Positions 1-12,514 of a stretch of DNA of 64,000 nucleotides are shown here, piece after piece (within the stretch, counting starts at the first letter, position 1; every line of letters begins with the position of its first letter). The DNA is from Paraspadella gotoi (lineage: Eukaryota > Chaetognatha), in contig CM119269.1 in the NCBI GenBank assembly GCA_051294375.1, positions 5,630,050-5,694,049 of the forward strand, read 5' to 3'. A program made the position numbers and the translations under genes. Under the pieces are notes generated by a model, which made no database searches, was not told where the DNA came from, and saw nothing but the letters and a program-made list of their open reading frames with translations.

Positions 1-380
1 AAACAAAAGAACAACTAGATGGTGACGTTCAGTGACAGTGGCAACGGAAAGGACAATCGACGGACAGACGGACAGACGGACAGATAAATGGAGCAAAAAA
101 TTTGAAAAATTCCGTGGTTTTGAAAAAAAAGGTCAAAGTTGGACGCGTCGACTAGCGTCTACCCTGGGGGGCGTCACATTAGGAGCGGCGCCCCCTGAAG
201 GAACTCTACCCTAGGGGCGTCACTCTAGGAGCCGCGCCCCCCGAAGGGCCTCGTCAGTTTCGTTTCGGTTGAAACGAAGAGTGAAACGAGTTTGAGGCAA
301 AAAATATGAAAGGGGTGGAGATTGTGGAGAATGTGGCCTGGAGTGTTCGGGCTGTGTGGGACGGTGTGAAAATAAACGAT

Positions 381-687
381 NNNNNNNNNNNNNNNNNNNN
401 NNNNNNNNNNNNNNNNNNNNNNNNNNNNNNNNNNNNNNNNNNNNNNNNNNNNNNNNNNNNNNNNNNNNNNNNNNNNNNNNNNNNNNNNNNNNNNNNNNNN
501 NNNNNNNNNNNNNNNNNNNNNNNNNNNNNNNNNNNNNNNNNNNNNNNNNNNNNNNNNNNNNNNNNNNNNNNNNNNNNNNNNNNNNNNNNNNNNNNNNNNN
601 NNNNNNNNNNNNNNNNNNNNNNNNNNNNNNNNNNNNNNNNNNNNNNNNNNNNNNNNNNNNNNNNNNNNNNNNNNNNNNNNNNNNNNN
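381..687. other. Assembly gap (307 N)
   Basis: A run of N. Other long gaps lie at 929-1170, 2320-2475, 2872-3293, 4778-5011, 5926-6140, 6839-6989, 7278-7645 and 52179-52267. Most of these, though not this one or the gap at 929-1170, are bordered by (CT)n, (GA)n or GAAA repeats, so the assembly most likely broke in microsatellites. Confidence 0.95.
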
Positions 688-1958
688 ACGAAGCCTTTTC
701 TTCTCCTCCTGTTTTGTTTTCTCGCGGTTGTTTTTGTTTTGAGTGGAAACAAGCCGAGTCGGCCCGTCGGATTTTCTGCGCAACGAGATCGAGCACCCTC
801 GCTTAGGATCGAGCGGGAATGAGGTGATCGTCGTCGTCGTCGTCGTCGTCGACGTCGTCTTCATCGCTTATGGTGCCACATTTTTGGAGTTATTCTTCTC
901 TGTTTTTCATTTTTTTCGGGCTTTTTTGNNNNNNNNNNNNNNNNNNNNNNNNNNNNNNNNNNNNNNNNNNNNNNNNNNNNNNNNNNNNNNNNNNNNNNNN
1001 NNNNNNNNNNNNNNNNNNNNNNNNNNNNNNNNNNNNNNNNNNNNNNNNNNNNNNNNNNNNNNNNNNNNNNNNNNNNNNNNNNNNNNNNNNNNNNNNNNNN
1101 NNNNNNNNNNNNNNNNNNNNNNNNNNNNNNNNNNNNNNNNNNNNNNNNNNNNNNNNNNNNNNNNNNNNNNCTCTTATGATGTAATTAATTATTCAAATAA
1201 ATTAGTTGTACAAATTTCAAAAACTTTGCATTTCTCTATATCCTAATAACAACGAAAACGAAAGGTTTATCGCATCATGATTTAATCACTAAACATTAAT
1301 AATTTTACTTTTTATATATTACAGATTCGTCACATGTATCATGGAATGGTCGTATGATCAGCGACCCCTACGGGTCGCTGGTAGAAAGGCTTGTCGTTTT
1401 CGCCTCAACTATTTGAGCTTCCAAAGTCTCAACTTTTAAGCCAAAACGTATGCAAGGTTACCAAACATTTCCCGGTCAAACGTCGATCATCAACTCGACT
1501 GTTCCACTCGTTCTTTCCTCTGCCCCGCTTTCACCGCCCCCCTCACCTCCGACGCCGTTCGCCCCCCCGTCGCTGGGAACTCTCGACTCGAAAAGGGTAA
1601 GTCAATGGAGATGGTGGAATATCAAAAGGTAAGGCGGAAAGAGAAGGTGAGAGGAAGAGAGTTTCTGGTCGGTCGGACAAATCGAGAATGAGGGGCGCGA
1701 TTCACGGTGAAAGCGTTAAGCCAAAAAAAAAAAGGAGAAAAGTAAACATTGGCTGATTTATTAAGTTTCTGAATAAATATGTTTATATGTCTGACTATGA
1801 ATAATTGTATGATTCTCGATCCAAAGTCAAACAACAACATCACTCAGCTCACGAAAGCGAAATCTGATGGAAAAATATCCCAACTGAGAATAGAATGAAA
1901 AAAAAACACATGTTCTTTGGTCAAAAAGGGTACACTCAAAGCGTGAATTTAATGAGAG

Positions 1959-2007
<49 letters not shown>

Positions 2008-2289
2008 AGAGCGAGAGAGCGAGTGCCACTTTTCCGTTCTTCCGATCTCCAAATCCTAGCAACGGTTCCAATCTCGGAACACAAGGCACCAATTATCACT
2101 TCCTTTCCGTTCCTTCCTCTGGCTCGGCCCAGAATCCAGTCGACGTACTAGTATTAGATGGATCGATGTCACGCTTTTCTTTTTTGAAGCTCGTTACGAG
2201 CTTCGGCTTTGAGAGTTGAACTTTAATTTCCGCGCCCTCGACACTCCGACGCCTCAAGAACGAGTCCAGACGTTTGTCGACGTCGCGAC

Positions 2290-2304
2290 AATCTCATTTG
2301 CATA
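2290..2304 (-). promoter_or_regulatory. Octamer (POU-type) motif, copy 1
   Basis: On the - strand this reads TATGCAAATGAGATT, which contains the octamer ATGCAAAT bound by POU factors and used in some histone and snRNA promoters. The same 15-mer occurs once more, inverted, at 7134-7148. Function is inference; no transcript start is visible nearby. Confidence 0.35.
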
Positions 2305-3716
2305 TCGCAGTCTCTCTCTNNNNNNNNNNNNNNNNNNNNNNNNNNNNNNNNNNNNNNNNNNNNNNNNNNNNNNNNNNNNNNNNNNNNNNNNNNNNNNNNN
2401 NNNNNNNNNNNNNNNNNNNNNNNNNNNNNNNNNNNNNNNNNNNNNNNNNNNNNNNNNNNNNNNNNNNNNNNNNNNTCTCTCTCTCTCTCTCCTCTCACAC
2501 TTTTTCGCTACTTTGTTTTCTCTCTCTCTGTCTCTTTCAATTGTGAGGGAGGTGAGTTTCCCCTTCGGAAAATCTGTTGGATGGAAGGGGAGCATTTTGA
2601 GCTGCGGAGTGGTGAAGGAAAAACCAATCATGGGTAAGTTATTCCGTTGGCGCCAAGAACTTACCTTAACGACCGACCAAGCGATCGACCGACAAACGCC
2701 CCCGCCTGTGGTCATACCCACTCACACTTTTTTTTTTCATGAATATGTACGTAAAACGTATGTTTAGTTAAGAATTCGTACAACAATTTTTGTTTGGATT
2801 TAAGGATTTAAAATTGTTTATCCATTATTCATTATGTATTTGATTAAAAGGGAACTTTTTGAGTCGCAGAGNNNNNNNNNNNNNNNNNNNNNNNNNNNNN
2901 NNNNNNNNNNNNNNNNNNNNNNNNNNNNNNNNNNNNNNNNNNNNNNNNNNNNNNNNNNNNNNNNNNNNNNNNNNNNNNNNNNNNNNNNNNNNNNNNNNNN
3001 NNNNNNNNNNNNNNNNNNNNNNNNNNNNNNNNNNNNNNNNNNNNNNNNNNNNNNNNNNNNNNNNNNNNNNNNNNNNNNNNNNNNNNNNNNNNNNNNNNNN
3101 NNNNNNNNNNNNNNNNNNNNNNNNNNNNNNNNNNNNNNNNNNNNNNNNNNNNNNNNNNNNNNNNNNNNNNNNNNNNNNNNNNNNNNNNNNNNNNNNNNNN
3201 NNNNNNNNNNNNNNNNNNNNNNNNNNNNNNNNNNNNNNNNNNNNNNNNNNNNNNNNNNNNNNNNNNNNNNNNNNNNNNNNNNNNNNNNNNNNNAGAAAGA
3301 AAGAAAGAAAGAAAGAAAAGAAAGACAGAAAGATAGAAAGACAGAAAGAAAAGAAAGAAAAGAAAGAAAGAAAGAAAATGAACAATATTTCCTATCGGTC
3401 GTCACCGTCAAGAGTCCGTCAGCACCGGCGTCAACCTTCCGTCCGTCCGTCCGTCCGTCCGTCCGTCCGTCAGTCACTTCATCCGTCGAACCGGAAACAA
3501 ATTTGGCGCCACAAAATTTGATTCCAATTCGCTTCGCTTGCCCGGGAGACCGAGTTACGGTCGTCGTCTCTGTCTCTATCGTTATCGTCGTCGTCGTCGT
3601 CGTCGTCATGGTCCTCGGCGGCTTCGCGTTTTGAAATTATTATATCTCATTTTTTCTTCACGCTCACGGAATTCAAAGCGACCATACCAATTTTATCTTT
3701 ATCAGCAAAAAACGTG

Positions 3717-3760
<44 letters not shown>

Positions 3761-4093
3761 CCTCTCATCCTCTCTCTCTCTCTCTCTCCTTTCTCTCTCT
3801 CTCTCTCTCTCTCGTTTGTTTTTGTTTCGTTTATCCTGTTTGTTTTCTTTGTTTCGCGATAAGCATTTCGCCGCCGGAAAACAAAAGCTCATCGTAGGAG
3901 GAAGGATTACGAGGAAGAATGCGACGCTGATAAACTGATAAAAACGAATTTAGAAATAAAAGAAAAAAAAAGAAAAAAGATTTAAAGAGAGAAACTGTTA
4001 AAGAGAGAGAAAAGGTTAAGAAGGAAACGACTGAGTTCCGCAGCGATAGATTTGAGGAGAAATTGGGAATGAAAAAAAGAAAGAGAAATACAG

Positions 4094-4117
4094 GGTGACC
4101 AGTGGTCACTGACCACT
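4094..4117. repeat. Short palindromic element with 7-bp rhythm
   Basis: The site reads as three 7-bp units TGACCAG, TGGTCAC, TGACCAC and contains the inverted repeat GTGGTCA/TGACCAC. The same layout with a T/C change occurs as a perfect 22-nt palindrome in the duplicated block (46753, 49726, 56052). It could be the end of a DNA transposon, but no partner end was found. Confidence 0.35.
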
Positions 4118-5011
4118 TGAAACGGGCCCATGAAAAAAAAAAGCTACCAATCGAAAACGCCTAGTGATAATGTGTTTATAATATTTTAATAATGAGATTT
4201 CCAGCCAAGATGGACGAATATAAATACCAATCGGGGTTTTTTTTTCCTTGGCAGTAAAAGGAGCGGGACGGCTTGACAAAAAAAGATCAATGATATAAGA
4301 AATATACGCAAAAAATATATTAAATTGTTTTTGTCCATGAAACTTTGTTTGAACAACAAAGTTATACCTCACCTACGCTAATATTTTGTGTACTTCCAAA
4401 TCAATTAAATAGCTAAAACAGTAAAAAAATGAGAAGAGAAGTATAACAAATACTTATCTAGTAAACAAATGATATTCGTAATACGAACAATGAATCAATT
4501 TACAACTTATGGTCGTATAAAATAGGAGAAGACGAATTCGATCGAGCGTGGGAGCCTTTTCTGGAAAAGAAAGAAGAGGAGGAGAACATCAACTCTTTTT
4601 AAAGGAGATAAGGAAGAGGAAGAGGAACGGCAGGGTAAGTTGTTCGGGTGAGGACTTACTGGCTTCCGACTCAACATATAAAAGAGAAATCGGCGAGAAA
4701 ATCTGGGAAAAGGAAATAATGAAAGGAAAGGTTATGATCAGAACCGGAGGTGAGGAATTAAGCGAGAAAGAGAGAGANNNNNNNNNNNNNNNNNNNNNNN
4801 NNNNNNNNNNNNNNNNNNNNNNNNNNNNNNNNNNNNNNNNNNNNNNNNNNNNNNNNNNNNNNNNNNNNNNNNNNNNNNNNNNNNNNNNNNNNNNNNNNNN
4901 NNNNNNNNNNNNNNNNNNNNNNNNNNNNNNNNNNNNNNNNNNNNNNNNNNNNNNNNNNNNNNNNNNNNNNNNNNNNNNNNNNNNNNNNNNNNNNNNNNNN
5001 NNNNNNNNNNN

Positions 5012-5045
<34 letters not shown>

Positions 5046-5429
5046 AATATTGTAAACGAATGACGGGAAAAGAGTCGATGAAAAGAGAAGCAGATTTGAA
5101 TTCGCGACAAAAGCCAAAAGCGGGGAAAAAAAATCCGGGCAAAAATATTTTTCGTGGCTGCGGGAAATATGAGAGAAAACAAACTGGGACCTAAAGAGAA
5201 GAGAGAAAAAGAGAGGGTAAGAAAGGTAGGAGGAAGAGAGAAGAGGAAAAGTGAAGGAAGAAATATTAGTTATTAGGGGAAAAAAGAAAATGAAACAAAG
5301 GCTGAGAGAAAATGGAAACTATTTTAAATCTGGATGAGAATAAAAAAAAAAACTTTTTTATTGTTACTTTGGAATTGAAAAAATACGAGAACCTGAAATA
5401 AAAATACTGAGTCGAAAAGAGAGAGAGAG

Positions 5430-5460
<31 letters not shown>

Positions 5461-5676
5461 GGAAAAAAAATTAGGGTGACCGAGGATAGATTAGTTCGGC
5501 GCGAACGAACAAAAAAACGAGCGGAGAAGAGAAAAGTGAAAAGAAAGAAGGAAACAAAAGAGAAAGAGAGTGAATCGGGAATAAGGGGGGGAGAAGGAGG
5601 GGGGGCGCTCGCAAAAAGAAGCGCAACATAAGATTTTAATGAGCCAACTGCTTGGAAGATTGTTCGAAGCAGCAGA

Positions 5677-5711
<35 letters not shown>
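5677..5711 (+). repeat. (GCC)n trinucleotide repeat
   Basis: About 11 uninterrupted GCC units. It gives poly-Ala or poly-Arg frames on both strands that lack any conserved flanking sequence, so I treat it as a microsatellite and not as coding. Confidence 0.85.
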
Positions 5712-6801
5712 TTTAAGGCTTCCCTTTCCGTAACCCAAACCTCGAAAGGGAGAAACAAAACAACGGGGGGGAGGGGAACGTTCGAGGGGGAAGGCCCCCT
5801 ATTAGCGAGGGTGTTTGGGACTCTATTTAGGATTTTCCCTCTTTATTCCTCGCGTTTTTGCGCCTTTTCGATACGAAACGTGACGAGGGAGACCGAGGGG
5901 AGAATTAGCAAGAGAGAGAGAGAGANNNNNNNNNNNNNNNNNNNNNNNNNNNNNNNNNNNNNNNNNNNNNNNNNNNNNNNNNNNNNNNNNNNNNNNNNNN
6001 NNNNNNNNNNNNNNNNNNNNNNNNNNNNNNNNNNNNNNNNNNNNNNNNNNNNNNNNNNNNNNNNNNNNNNNNNNNNNNNNNNNNNNNNNNNNNNNNNNNN
6101 NNNNNNNNNNNNNNNNNNNNNNNNNNNNNNNNNNNNNNNNCATGGATTCATGGATGTTCCACTTTTCGACTTTTCAGGGAGGAGCGCAAGAGTGGATCAG
6201 TGGGTCGGGAGTTCGAAACCGGAAGTGAGTCGTGTTTCTGTGGAATTGGATTTCAATTTTCCTTTCACTAAATATTTCGTTAAACTTCCGGTCTGATGTT
6301 TAAAGAAAACAGACCTAGTTTTTTCCTTTTTATTACAATCTGAAGAAATTGGTTCTAGATTAGTGCACTGTTAATGCCTCATATTTACTCTAATTTACTA
6401 CAAATGACTTTGCGAAAGCATTAGTAGAAAGGATCAAAGCTAATACTACTTATTTAATGTTATTTATTGCTATGTTTAAGTAATAAGTATTGACATTTAC
6501 TCGATTTCGTTTTTACCGCAAAATTAGTTAACATTTGCGACAAGACTTTTAGTTAAAACGAGAAAACGTCCTGTTATAAACATTTAAACTTTAATCGTCA
6601 ACTTAAAGTCTATTCTTCAAATTATTTTGTCGCTAAAAAGCCAAAGCGCCGTAGAAAATTGAATATTTAAATATTTATTGTTCACTGATTCTGCTACAAC
6701 TGTTTTATATTCATTGCTCCTGATGTTGTTCGTGATTAAAAACTAATCCTTTTCTTTGCATTCAAATTCATCACAATAAAGGACCGACCCTTGAGATTCA
6801 A

Positions 6802-6838
<37 letters not shown>

Positions 6839-6989
6839 NNNNNNNNNNNNNNNNNNNNNNNNNNNNNNNNNNNNNNNNNNNNNNNNNNNNNNNNNNNNNN
6901 NNNNNNNNNNNNNNNNNNNNNNNNNNNNNNNNNNNNNNNNNNNNNNNNNNNNNNNNNNNNNNNNNNNNNNNNNNNNNNNNNNNNNNNNN

Positions 6990-7028
<39 letters not shown>

Positions 7029-7133
7029 GTCATATTAATTTTTCATCTTTTTTTTTCCTTTTCGAGACAGAGGCCTCGGTCAGACCCGGAACCCAAAGGG
7101 CCCGTCCAATCGAAGCCTCCTCGAAAACCCTCT

Positions 7134-7148
7134 TATGCAAATGAGATT
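7134..7148 (+). promoter_or_regulatory. Octamer (POU-type) motif, copy 2
   Basis: The 15-mer TATGCAAATGAGATT, containing ATGCAAAT, matches the reverse strand of 2290-2304 exactly. It lies about 5.4 kb upstream of the Olig gene, so a distal enhancer role is possible but unproven. Confidence 0.35.
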
Positions 7149-7645
7149 TTTGTGTTTTGGTCTCGAACGGCGTCACTCGACGTCGTTCGCTGTGAAGATC
7201 GGAAATCATCAATTTCGTTATTCATTGTGTTTTGCTCTTTAAGGTTCACAGATTGCGCCTCTCTCTCTCTCTCTCTCNNNNNNNNNNNNNNNNNNNNNNN
7301 NNNNNNNNNNNNNNNNNNNNNNNNNNNNNNNNNNNNNNNNNNNNNNNNNNNNNNNNNNNNNNNNNNNNNNNNNNNNNNNNNNNNNNNNNNNNNNNNNNNN
7401 NNNNNNNNNNNNNNNNNNNNNNNNNNNNNNNNNNNNNNNNNNNNNNNNNNNNNNNNNNNNNNNNNNNNNNNNNNNNNNNNNNNNNNNNNNNNNNNNNNNN
7501 NNNNNNNNNNNNNNNNNNNNNNNNNNNNNNNNNNNNNNNNNNNNNNNNNNNNNNNNNNNNNNNNNNNNNNNNNNNNNNNNNNNNNNNNNNNNNNNNNNNN
7601 NNNNNNNNNNNNNNNNNNNNNNNNNNNNNNNNNNNNNNNNNNNNN

Positions 7646-7679
<34 letters not shown>

Positions 7680-8428
7680 CCACCATTCCGTTTATGAGAC
7701 TTTTCATAAGCACATAAAGAACATCAAACTGGGTTTGAAAGGGATCTTTGAGGACGTCACCTTGCGATCAGATCCAAGTCTTTGTTTCTCGTTTCTCTCA
7801 CAGAAAAACAGCCTTTTTTGTGACACCAAAAACTCATTTTAAAGGAACAACGGGTTAGTCGCCCGAAAAAAAATTATTTTGACGTATGAGGCGATTGTGT
7901 TTATTCACTATTCAGAATTCACTATTCAGACTTTAAATAGTTAAAAATATCGTTGTATATTTCAATGTGACCTCACATTGGGTTTGGAATTAAACATCAG
8001 ACCAAGGTCAAATTGTTAGATACGAAAACAATTTTTATTCTTTTTTACAGTCCACCAATTTTCGATCTTTTATTACCCCAATATTAAACAACTTTATTTC
8101 AAAATTTCGTTCTGACAGGAATATAATGTCGCTTAGACCGAATTAAAACGTTCGTAAAAACGAGATCGACGATGAGATTCGGTTTAACGAGGAGTCGCGC
8201 GGTCGTGATTCGTCGCTCATAGGAATCGCGTTTGCGGTGACTTCGATGGCGGTCAGTCAGTCTATCTGTCTGTCGGTTGTTCGTCGTCATAAACGAGTTG
8301 AGAACCACGTTCGCCGTCGTCGTCGTCGTCGTCGTTCTAATTGTGGTCGAGGTCAACTCGTTAATTAATTAGAGCAAAATATTAAAAAAAAAAAAATCAA
8401 ACTAATTTTCCCAACTTACCAGGATTAA

Positions 8429-8431
<3 letters not shown>

Positions 8432-8505
<74 letters not shown>
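8432..8505 (+). repeat. (CT)n microsatellite
   Basis: About 37 CT units without interruption. It directly precedes the GC-rich block that starts near 8515. Confidence 0.95.
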
Positions 8506-8507
<2 letters not shown>

Positions 8508-8514
8508 ACCCCAC

Positions 8515-9260
8515 TCGCAGTGCCAGCCATGGGGGTCTCGCACCCCCGCGAGAGCGAAGGGCACCCCGCGGCGACGCCACCCCGACGGAGGCACCAAGCG
8601 TCACCAAACCTTTAATCGGACTGACCCTTGACCGCCGCGGCCCCATGGGAGGGGGGCGGAGGGGGGGGGACTGGCCGTTCGGGCTCTCGAGAAAGGCGGC
8701 CGGCCGACGGGGTGGCCAATCGCTTCTCGTTTTCGATTACGATGACGACGACGATGACGACGATGACGACGACGATGATGGATTTTCCAAGGTCGAGTTA
8801 GATAAGGACTTGCGGTTCGAGGGTCACTCCGAGAAAGAGGGTGGCTAAAAAAAAAAGAGGGGGGGGCGGGAAAGAGCCAAGGCGGGGTCGTTTCGAGAGA
8901 GCCTCGAAAATGGCACAAGGAGAAGGGGGGTGATTTCGGCCGAAGCGGATCCCGAATCGGGATCGCGCTCGCTTCTCGGGAGAGCGGCGACCCTTCGGCG
9001 ACGGAAGTTTTTACGGCGTCGGGCGAAGGGCGATACGGCGATATGGGCGCGATATTCGGGCGATATTGCGGCGATATTGCGACGAAGAGACGAGCGATAA
9101 AGTCGAATCCCGATTTTGGCCCGTAAAAATTGTTTCGCGTTGAGCCCGAGGGGCGATCGGTGGGGCTTTAACGGACCGGTTTTTAGCGAATCGAAGAGGA
9201 ACAGCGTTTACGAGAAGCGGACTTTGCCGAAGCGGAGAGGCGACGACGACATCTGCCGTT
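8515..9260. other. GC- and CpG-rich block
   Basis: This block is much richer in CpG than its surroundings. It includes a GAC/GAT triplet run at 8739-8780 and a local repeat of GGCGATAT units at about 9030-9085. Open frames exist on both strands, but none shows a known domain and none has convincing splice sites. It may be a CpG island or an upstream regulatory region of the Olig gene 3 kb away; this is inference. Confidence 0.45.
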
Positions 9261-9545
9261 GCTTCTTTATTAACTACTTGCAGATTAAATTATTTAAAAT
9301 GTATTGATAAAGTGAAACTAAAGAAAGGCATATTGGCGTTCCACATCTTCCGCTCCTTTCAATCAACAGCTTCATCTTCCGCTCCTTTCAATCACCGCTT
9401 CCATCTTACGCTTCCTTTCAATCACCGCTTCCATCTTCCGCTCCTTTTCAATCGCTTCCCTCATCCCTCTCACCTTCTCTCTCTTCAACCACTTCCTCTC
9501 CGCCCTGCCCTCTATCGGACAGCGGCCGAAAGTTTTTTTTTATAT

Positions 9546-9548
<3 letters not shown>

Positions 9549-9633
<85 letters not shown>
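9549..9633 (+). repeat. (CT)n microsatellite
   Basis: About 42 CT units. It is followed by a (CGT)n run at 9729-9770. Confidence 0.95.
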
Positions 9634-9639
<6 letters not shown>

Positions 9640-9730
9640 TTTCCAATTAATTTTCATGGCTACAGTTTCTAAACGCATCCGGAATCGTTCATGATGGAAC
9701 CGAAGTCGGAGAGATTACCCTCGCTTTGTT

Positions 9731-9769
<39 letters not shown>

Positions 9770-9954
9770 ACTCGCCGCAATAATCGCGGTATCTGTTACG
9801 GTGTTGGGATCGTCGGTGGATCGTGACGGTGACAGACCCAAACTCGACGTCGCCTCATGGTCGCCTCTGCCACCCCCCTCCCTCCCCCCCATTTCCCCCC
9901 CCCGTCTTTTTTTTATGGTTCGCAGTTCGCACCATTGTACTCTCCTCTTTCTCC

Positions 9955-10500
9955 TCTTTATTTTTCTTCTTGGTTCCGTCTTCTCGTAATAATAATTCCT
10001 TTCTTTCTTCAATGAACACTTCCTGCTTCCTTCCTTTTCTTTTTTTTTTTTTGGCTCTTCTTCATTCCTTTCCTTTTTTTTGCTCTTTTTTTCCTTCCTT
10101 CTTTCCTTTCTTTTTTTTTGCTCTTTCTTCCTTCCTTCCTTTCTTTTTTTTTGCTCTTTTTTCCTTCCTTCTTTCCTTTCTTTTTTTTTGCTCTTTCTTC
10201 CCTTCCTTCTTTCCTTTCTTTTTTTTGCTCTTTCTTCCTTCCTTTTTTCCTTTCTTTTTTTTGTTCTCTTTCTTTCGTCATTCCTATCTTTTTGCTGTCT
10301 ATTCCTTTCTTCATTCCTTCCTTTTCTCTCAATTTTATCTTCTTTCTCTTTTTTCTTCATTTCTTTATATTCTCTCTTCTTTACTCTATTTTCTTCTTTC
10401 TTTCTCCCCATTTTTTTCTTCTTCTCAACATCTCTTAATTTTTTTTTCCCCATCAGCTCCGCCAAACTCGTTGACATCATTCTTTCCTTCTTTCCATCTT
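9955..10500 (+). repeat. Homopyrimidine tract with tandem units
   Basis: Almost every base is C or T for over 500 bp. Between about 10020 and 10290 it is built from imperfect units of roughly 33-42 bp of the form TTTTTTTTGCTC followed by TTCCTTCC runs. On the - strand this gives a long Lys/Glu/Arg frame that has no other sequence features. Such mirror-type homopurine tracts can form triplex DNA. Confidence 0.8.
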
Positions 10501-11750
10501 CAAATTAATCTGTGATATGAAGCGAACTCGAATCTCGTCTTTCAAACTCTTTTCAATCTCGATTCACTTCTCTCCCGATTGACATCTCGACTTGGAATCT
10601 TGAGTCATTAAAATGAATAAATCATTTTTTTATTCGTCAGTCATCTTTCGCGTCGGCTCATGATCTTTCGTGATTGGCTTCACTTGAGCAACTTGATGAA
10701 AACTTGTGCGAACTGTGAAGTGCTTGATAGTAAGCATACATCAACCAAATCCGTATTATGTAAGCCATGTCAGGGCCAATTTTTTCTTTAACGTATTAAA
10801 TTTTATTTGTATTCATTTACAAAACTGCTTGCAAGCAAGAGCAATCTGTTTTATTTTTCGGACTAAAATCGGCCATATTCATTATTCATAGCACAAAATA
10901 ATGATGAAAATAGCGTTGTTATCAGAATAATACCAGGAATCATATCATGTTCCTCATTTCGTCTTTCTCCTCCTCTCTCCCTCTCTCACTCTCTCATTTG
11001 ACTACAACATCGTTAATTCTTTGAGTCAACAAGAGGCGCGATTTCTTCATTTACAATTTCTCTTCTTTCATCTTTTGTTTGTTTACATTCGCTTCATTGT
11101 TGTTGTCCTTTTTCTCGATTTCCTTCGCCTTTTTTTCTTCCGAGGAAACTTCTGTTGCCAAATTTCAGAGGAAGATCGAAAATCGTCTCTGGTTTCGAAG
11201 CCTCACGTTCCGAGGACAAAACAAATACAGTGAATGTAGGAATCACAAGCAGAATGGAGAAAATGGAGAAAATGGCGAAAATGGCAAAACAGCGATATGA
11301 TTTTTGGAACCAAAGCCTTCAGTTCTCTCCTCCGTTAGAATCTCATTGCTCTTGGTTCAACTGCTCATGGTGCCATGGTTAGGATGATATTGGGTCGGCT
11401 TTGATATATTTTCTTCCCCATCAGAAACGATTATGAATAATCGATGATGTTCATTTGTTTGTTTATTTTATACATTTCAATTTTATTTGATCCACGAATT
11501 TATTGAATGAGATAATTTGATATATTAAGAGTTACATATAAATATCATTTTAGATTTAAAAAGATATCTAGAAACTGTATTAATTAAGATTTAAGAGAGC
11601 CAAAAAGTCAAAGGTACCTAGTAAAACATTAATTCATCAAACAATGTTACTCAAATGTAGGAAACATATGATTCAACGAGTTTTATATCCATCAACCGAC
11701 CCAAATGTGTTTGTATGTTATTTATTTGTTCAATAACCACAAAAAATCAA
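10500..11750. other. Non-coding stretch
   Basis: A/T-rich sequence with short frames only. A small internal repeat, AATGGAGAAAATGGAGAAAATGG-like, lies at about 11252-11290. I see no gene or RNA here. Confidence 0.5.
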
Positions 11751-11756
11751 CGCTGA

Positions 11757-12035
11757 AGACCGTGAAGTTGATGACGAAGAAGACGACAGCGATGAAGGCG
11801 ACGACGACGACGATAACGACGACGGCGACGATAACGACGACGACGACGATAACGACGACGGCGACGAAAACGACGAAAACGTAAAGGTAATATAATTCAT
11901 GAGTCTTCGCTGCTGCAGGCGACGATGACGACGACGACAAAGACGACGATGGAATCGACGAATCCTCGTATCCACCGCCGTCGCCGACGACGCCGCCGAC
12001 GACGATAATTCAAACGACGACGACAACGTTCGACG
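11757..12035. repeat. Imperfect (GAC)n/(ACG)n trinucleotide block
   Basis: A degenerate array of GACGACGAC units with interruptions, ending about 145 bp before the putative Olig transcription start. Several frames through it stay open because the period is three. I see no reason to call it coding. Confidence 0.75.
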
Positions 12036-12178
12036 AAGACCTCGATGGAATCGGACGGCGGCCAAGTGAACAATTGGTCTCCTCTCCGTAACTTAAGGTC
12101 AATGGGAGGAGGAAGAGCGACGGGTTAAGGAAGAGGAAACTTGTCCTCGAAGTCCGCAGCCGCCGAATCTCGGACGGA

Positions 12179-12210
12179 ATAAAAACCCGCGACTCGATTC
12201 CATTCAGCAT
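12179..12210 (+). promoter_or_regulatory. Candidate core promoter of the Olig gene
   Basis: A TATA-like ATAAAA at 12179-12184 is followed 27 bp later by an initiator-like TTCAGC with its A at 12206. That would give a 5' UTR of about 309 nt with no intron. The transcript leader holds repeated AGAATC motifs (about 12222-12310). Position and spacing are seen; use as promoter is inference. Confidence 0.4.
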
Positions 12211-12514
12211 CACAATCGCCGATCGAGAATCGAGAATCACGTTCGTTTCCATCGAGAATCGTCCTCAGTCTAATCAAGAATCACTTTTACTTCAACCAAG
12301 AATCACCTCAACCCCAAAGAAGATTAATCATTCTCACCACAAATCTCACCTCAATTTTCTATTTCATAAAATTAAACTGGTTTAAGAATCCAACTTCTCA
12401 ACATCTCACGACAGAATTTTTGCTCCGTTTTATTCCGAGACTTTCCTCTCGCTCCTTTTCGAAACTCACCCTCCTGACCCAAGACCTCATTCCCCCCTTC
12501 ACCCTCGCGAAGTC

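Larger units (their letters stand above)
1..2319. other. Non-coding stretch with two assembly gaps
   Basis: No gene is supported here. It holds a GACGGACA-type tetranucleotide repeat near 55-85, a repeated GGGGCGTCAC...GGAGC(G)GCGCCCCC motif (about 165-195 and 212-245), a (CGT)n run near 826-857, a (GA)n array at 1962-2022, and gaps at 381-687 and 929-1170. Frames here are short, or are translations of simple repeats or N runs. Confidence 0.6.
2476..8430. other. Gene-poor, microsatellite-rich stretch
   Basis: No gene is supported. Contents include: GAAA repeats at 3294-3375, CCGT repeats at 3436-3472, (CGT)n at 3584-3610, a (CT)n block at 3719-3813, purine-rich sequence from 4540 to 5560, (GCC)n at 5677-5711, A/T-rich sequence at 6300-6790, and (CT)n edges of the gaps at 6839 and 7278. 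Long frames here are (RE)n, (SL)n or similar repeat translations. Confidence 0.55.

Noticed and set aside
8397-9307. Frames on both strands in the GC-rich block (for example one with a poly-Asp run)
   Set aside because: Poly-Asp and poly-Arg come from the GAC triplet run; no domain, start context or splice support.
9689-10480. 263-codon - strand frame rich in Lys/Glu/Arg
   Set aside because: It is the translation of the homopurine strand, with no non-repetitive domain.
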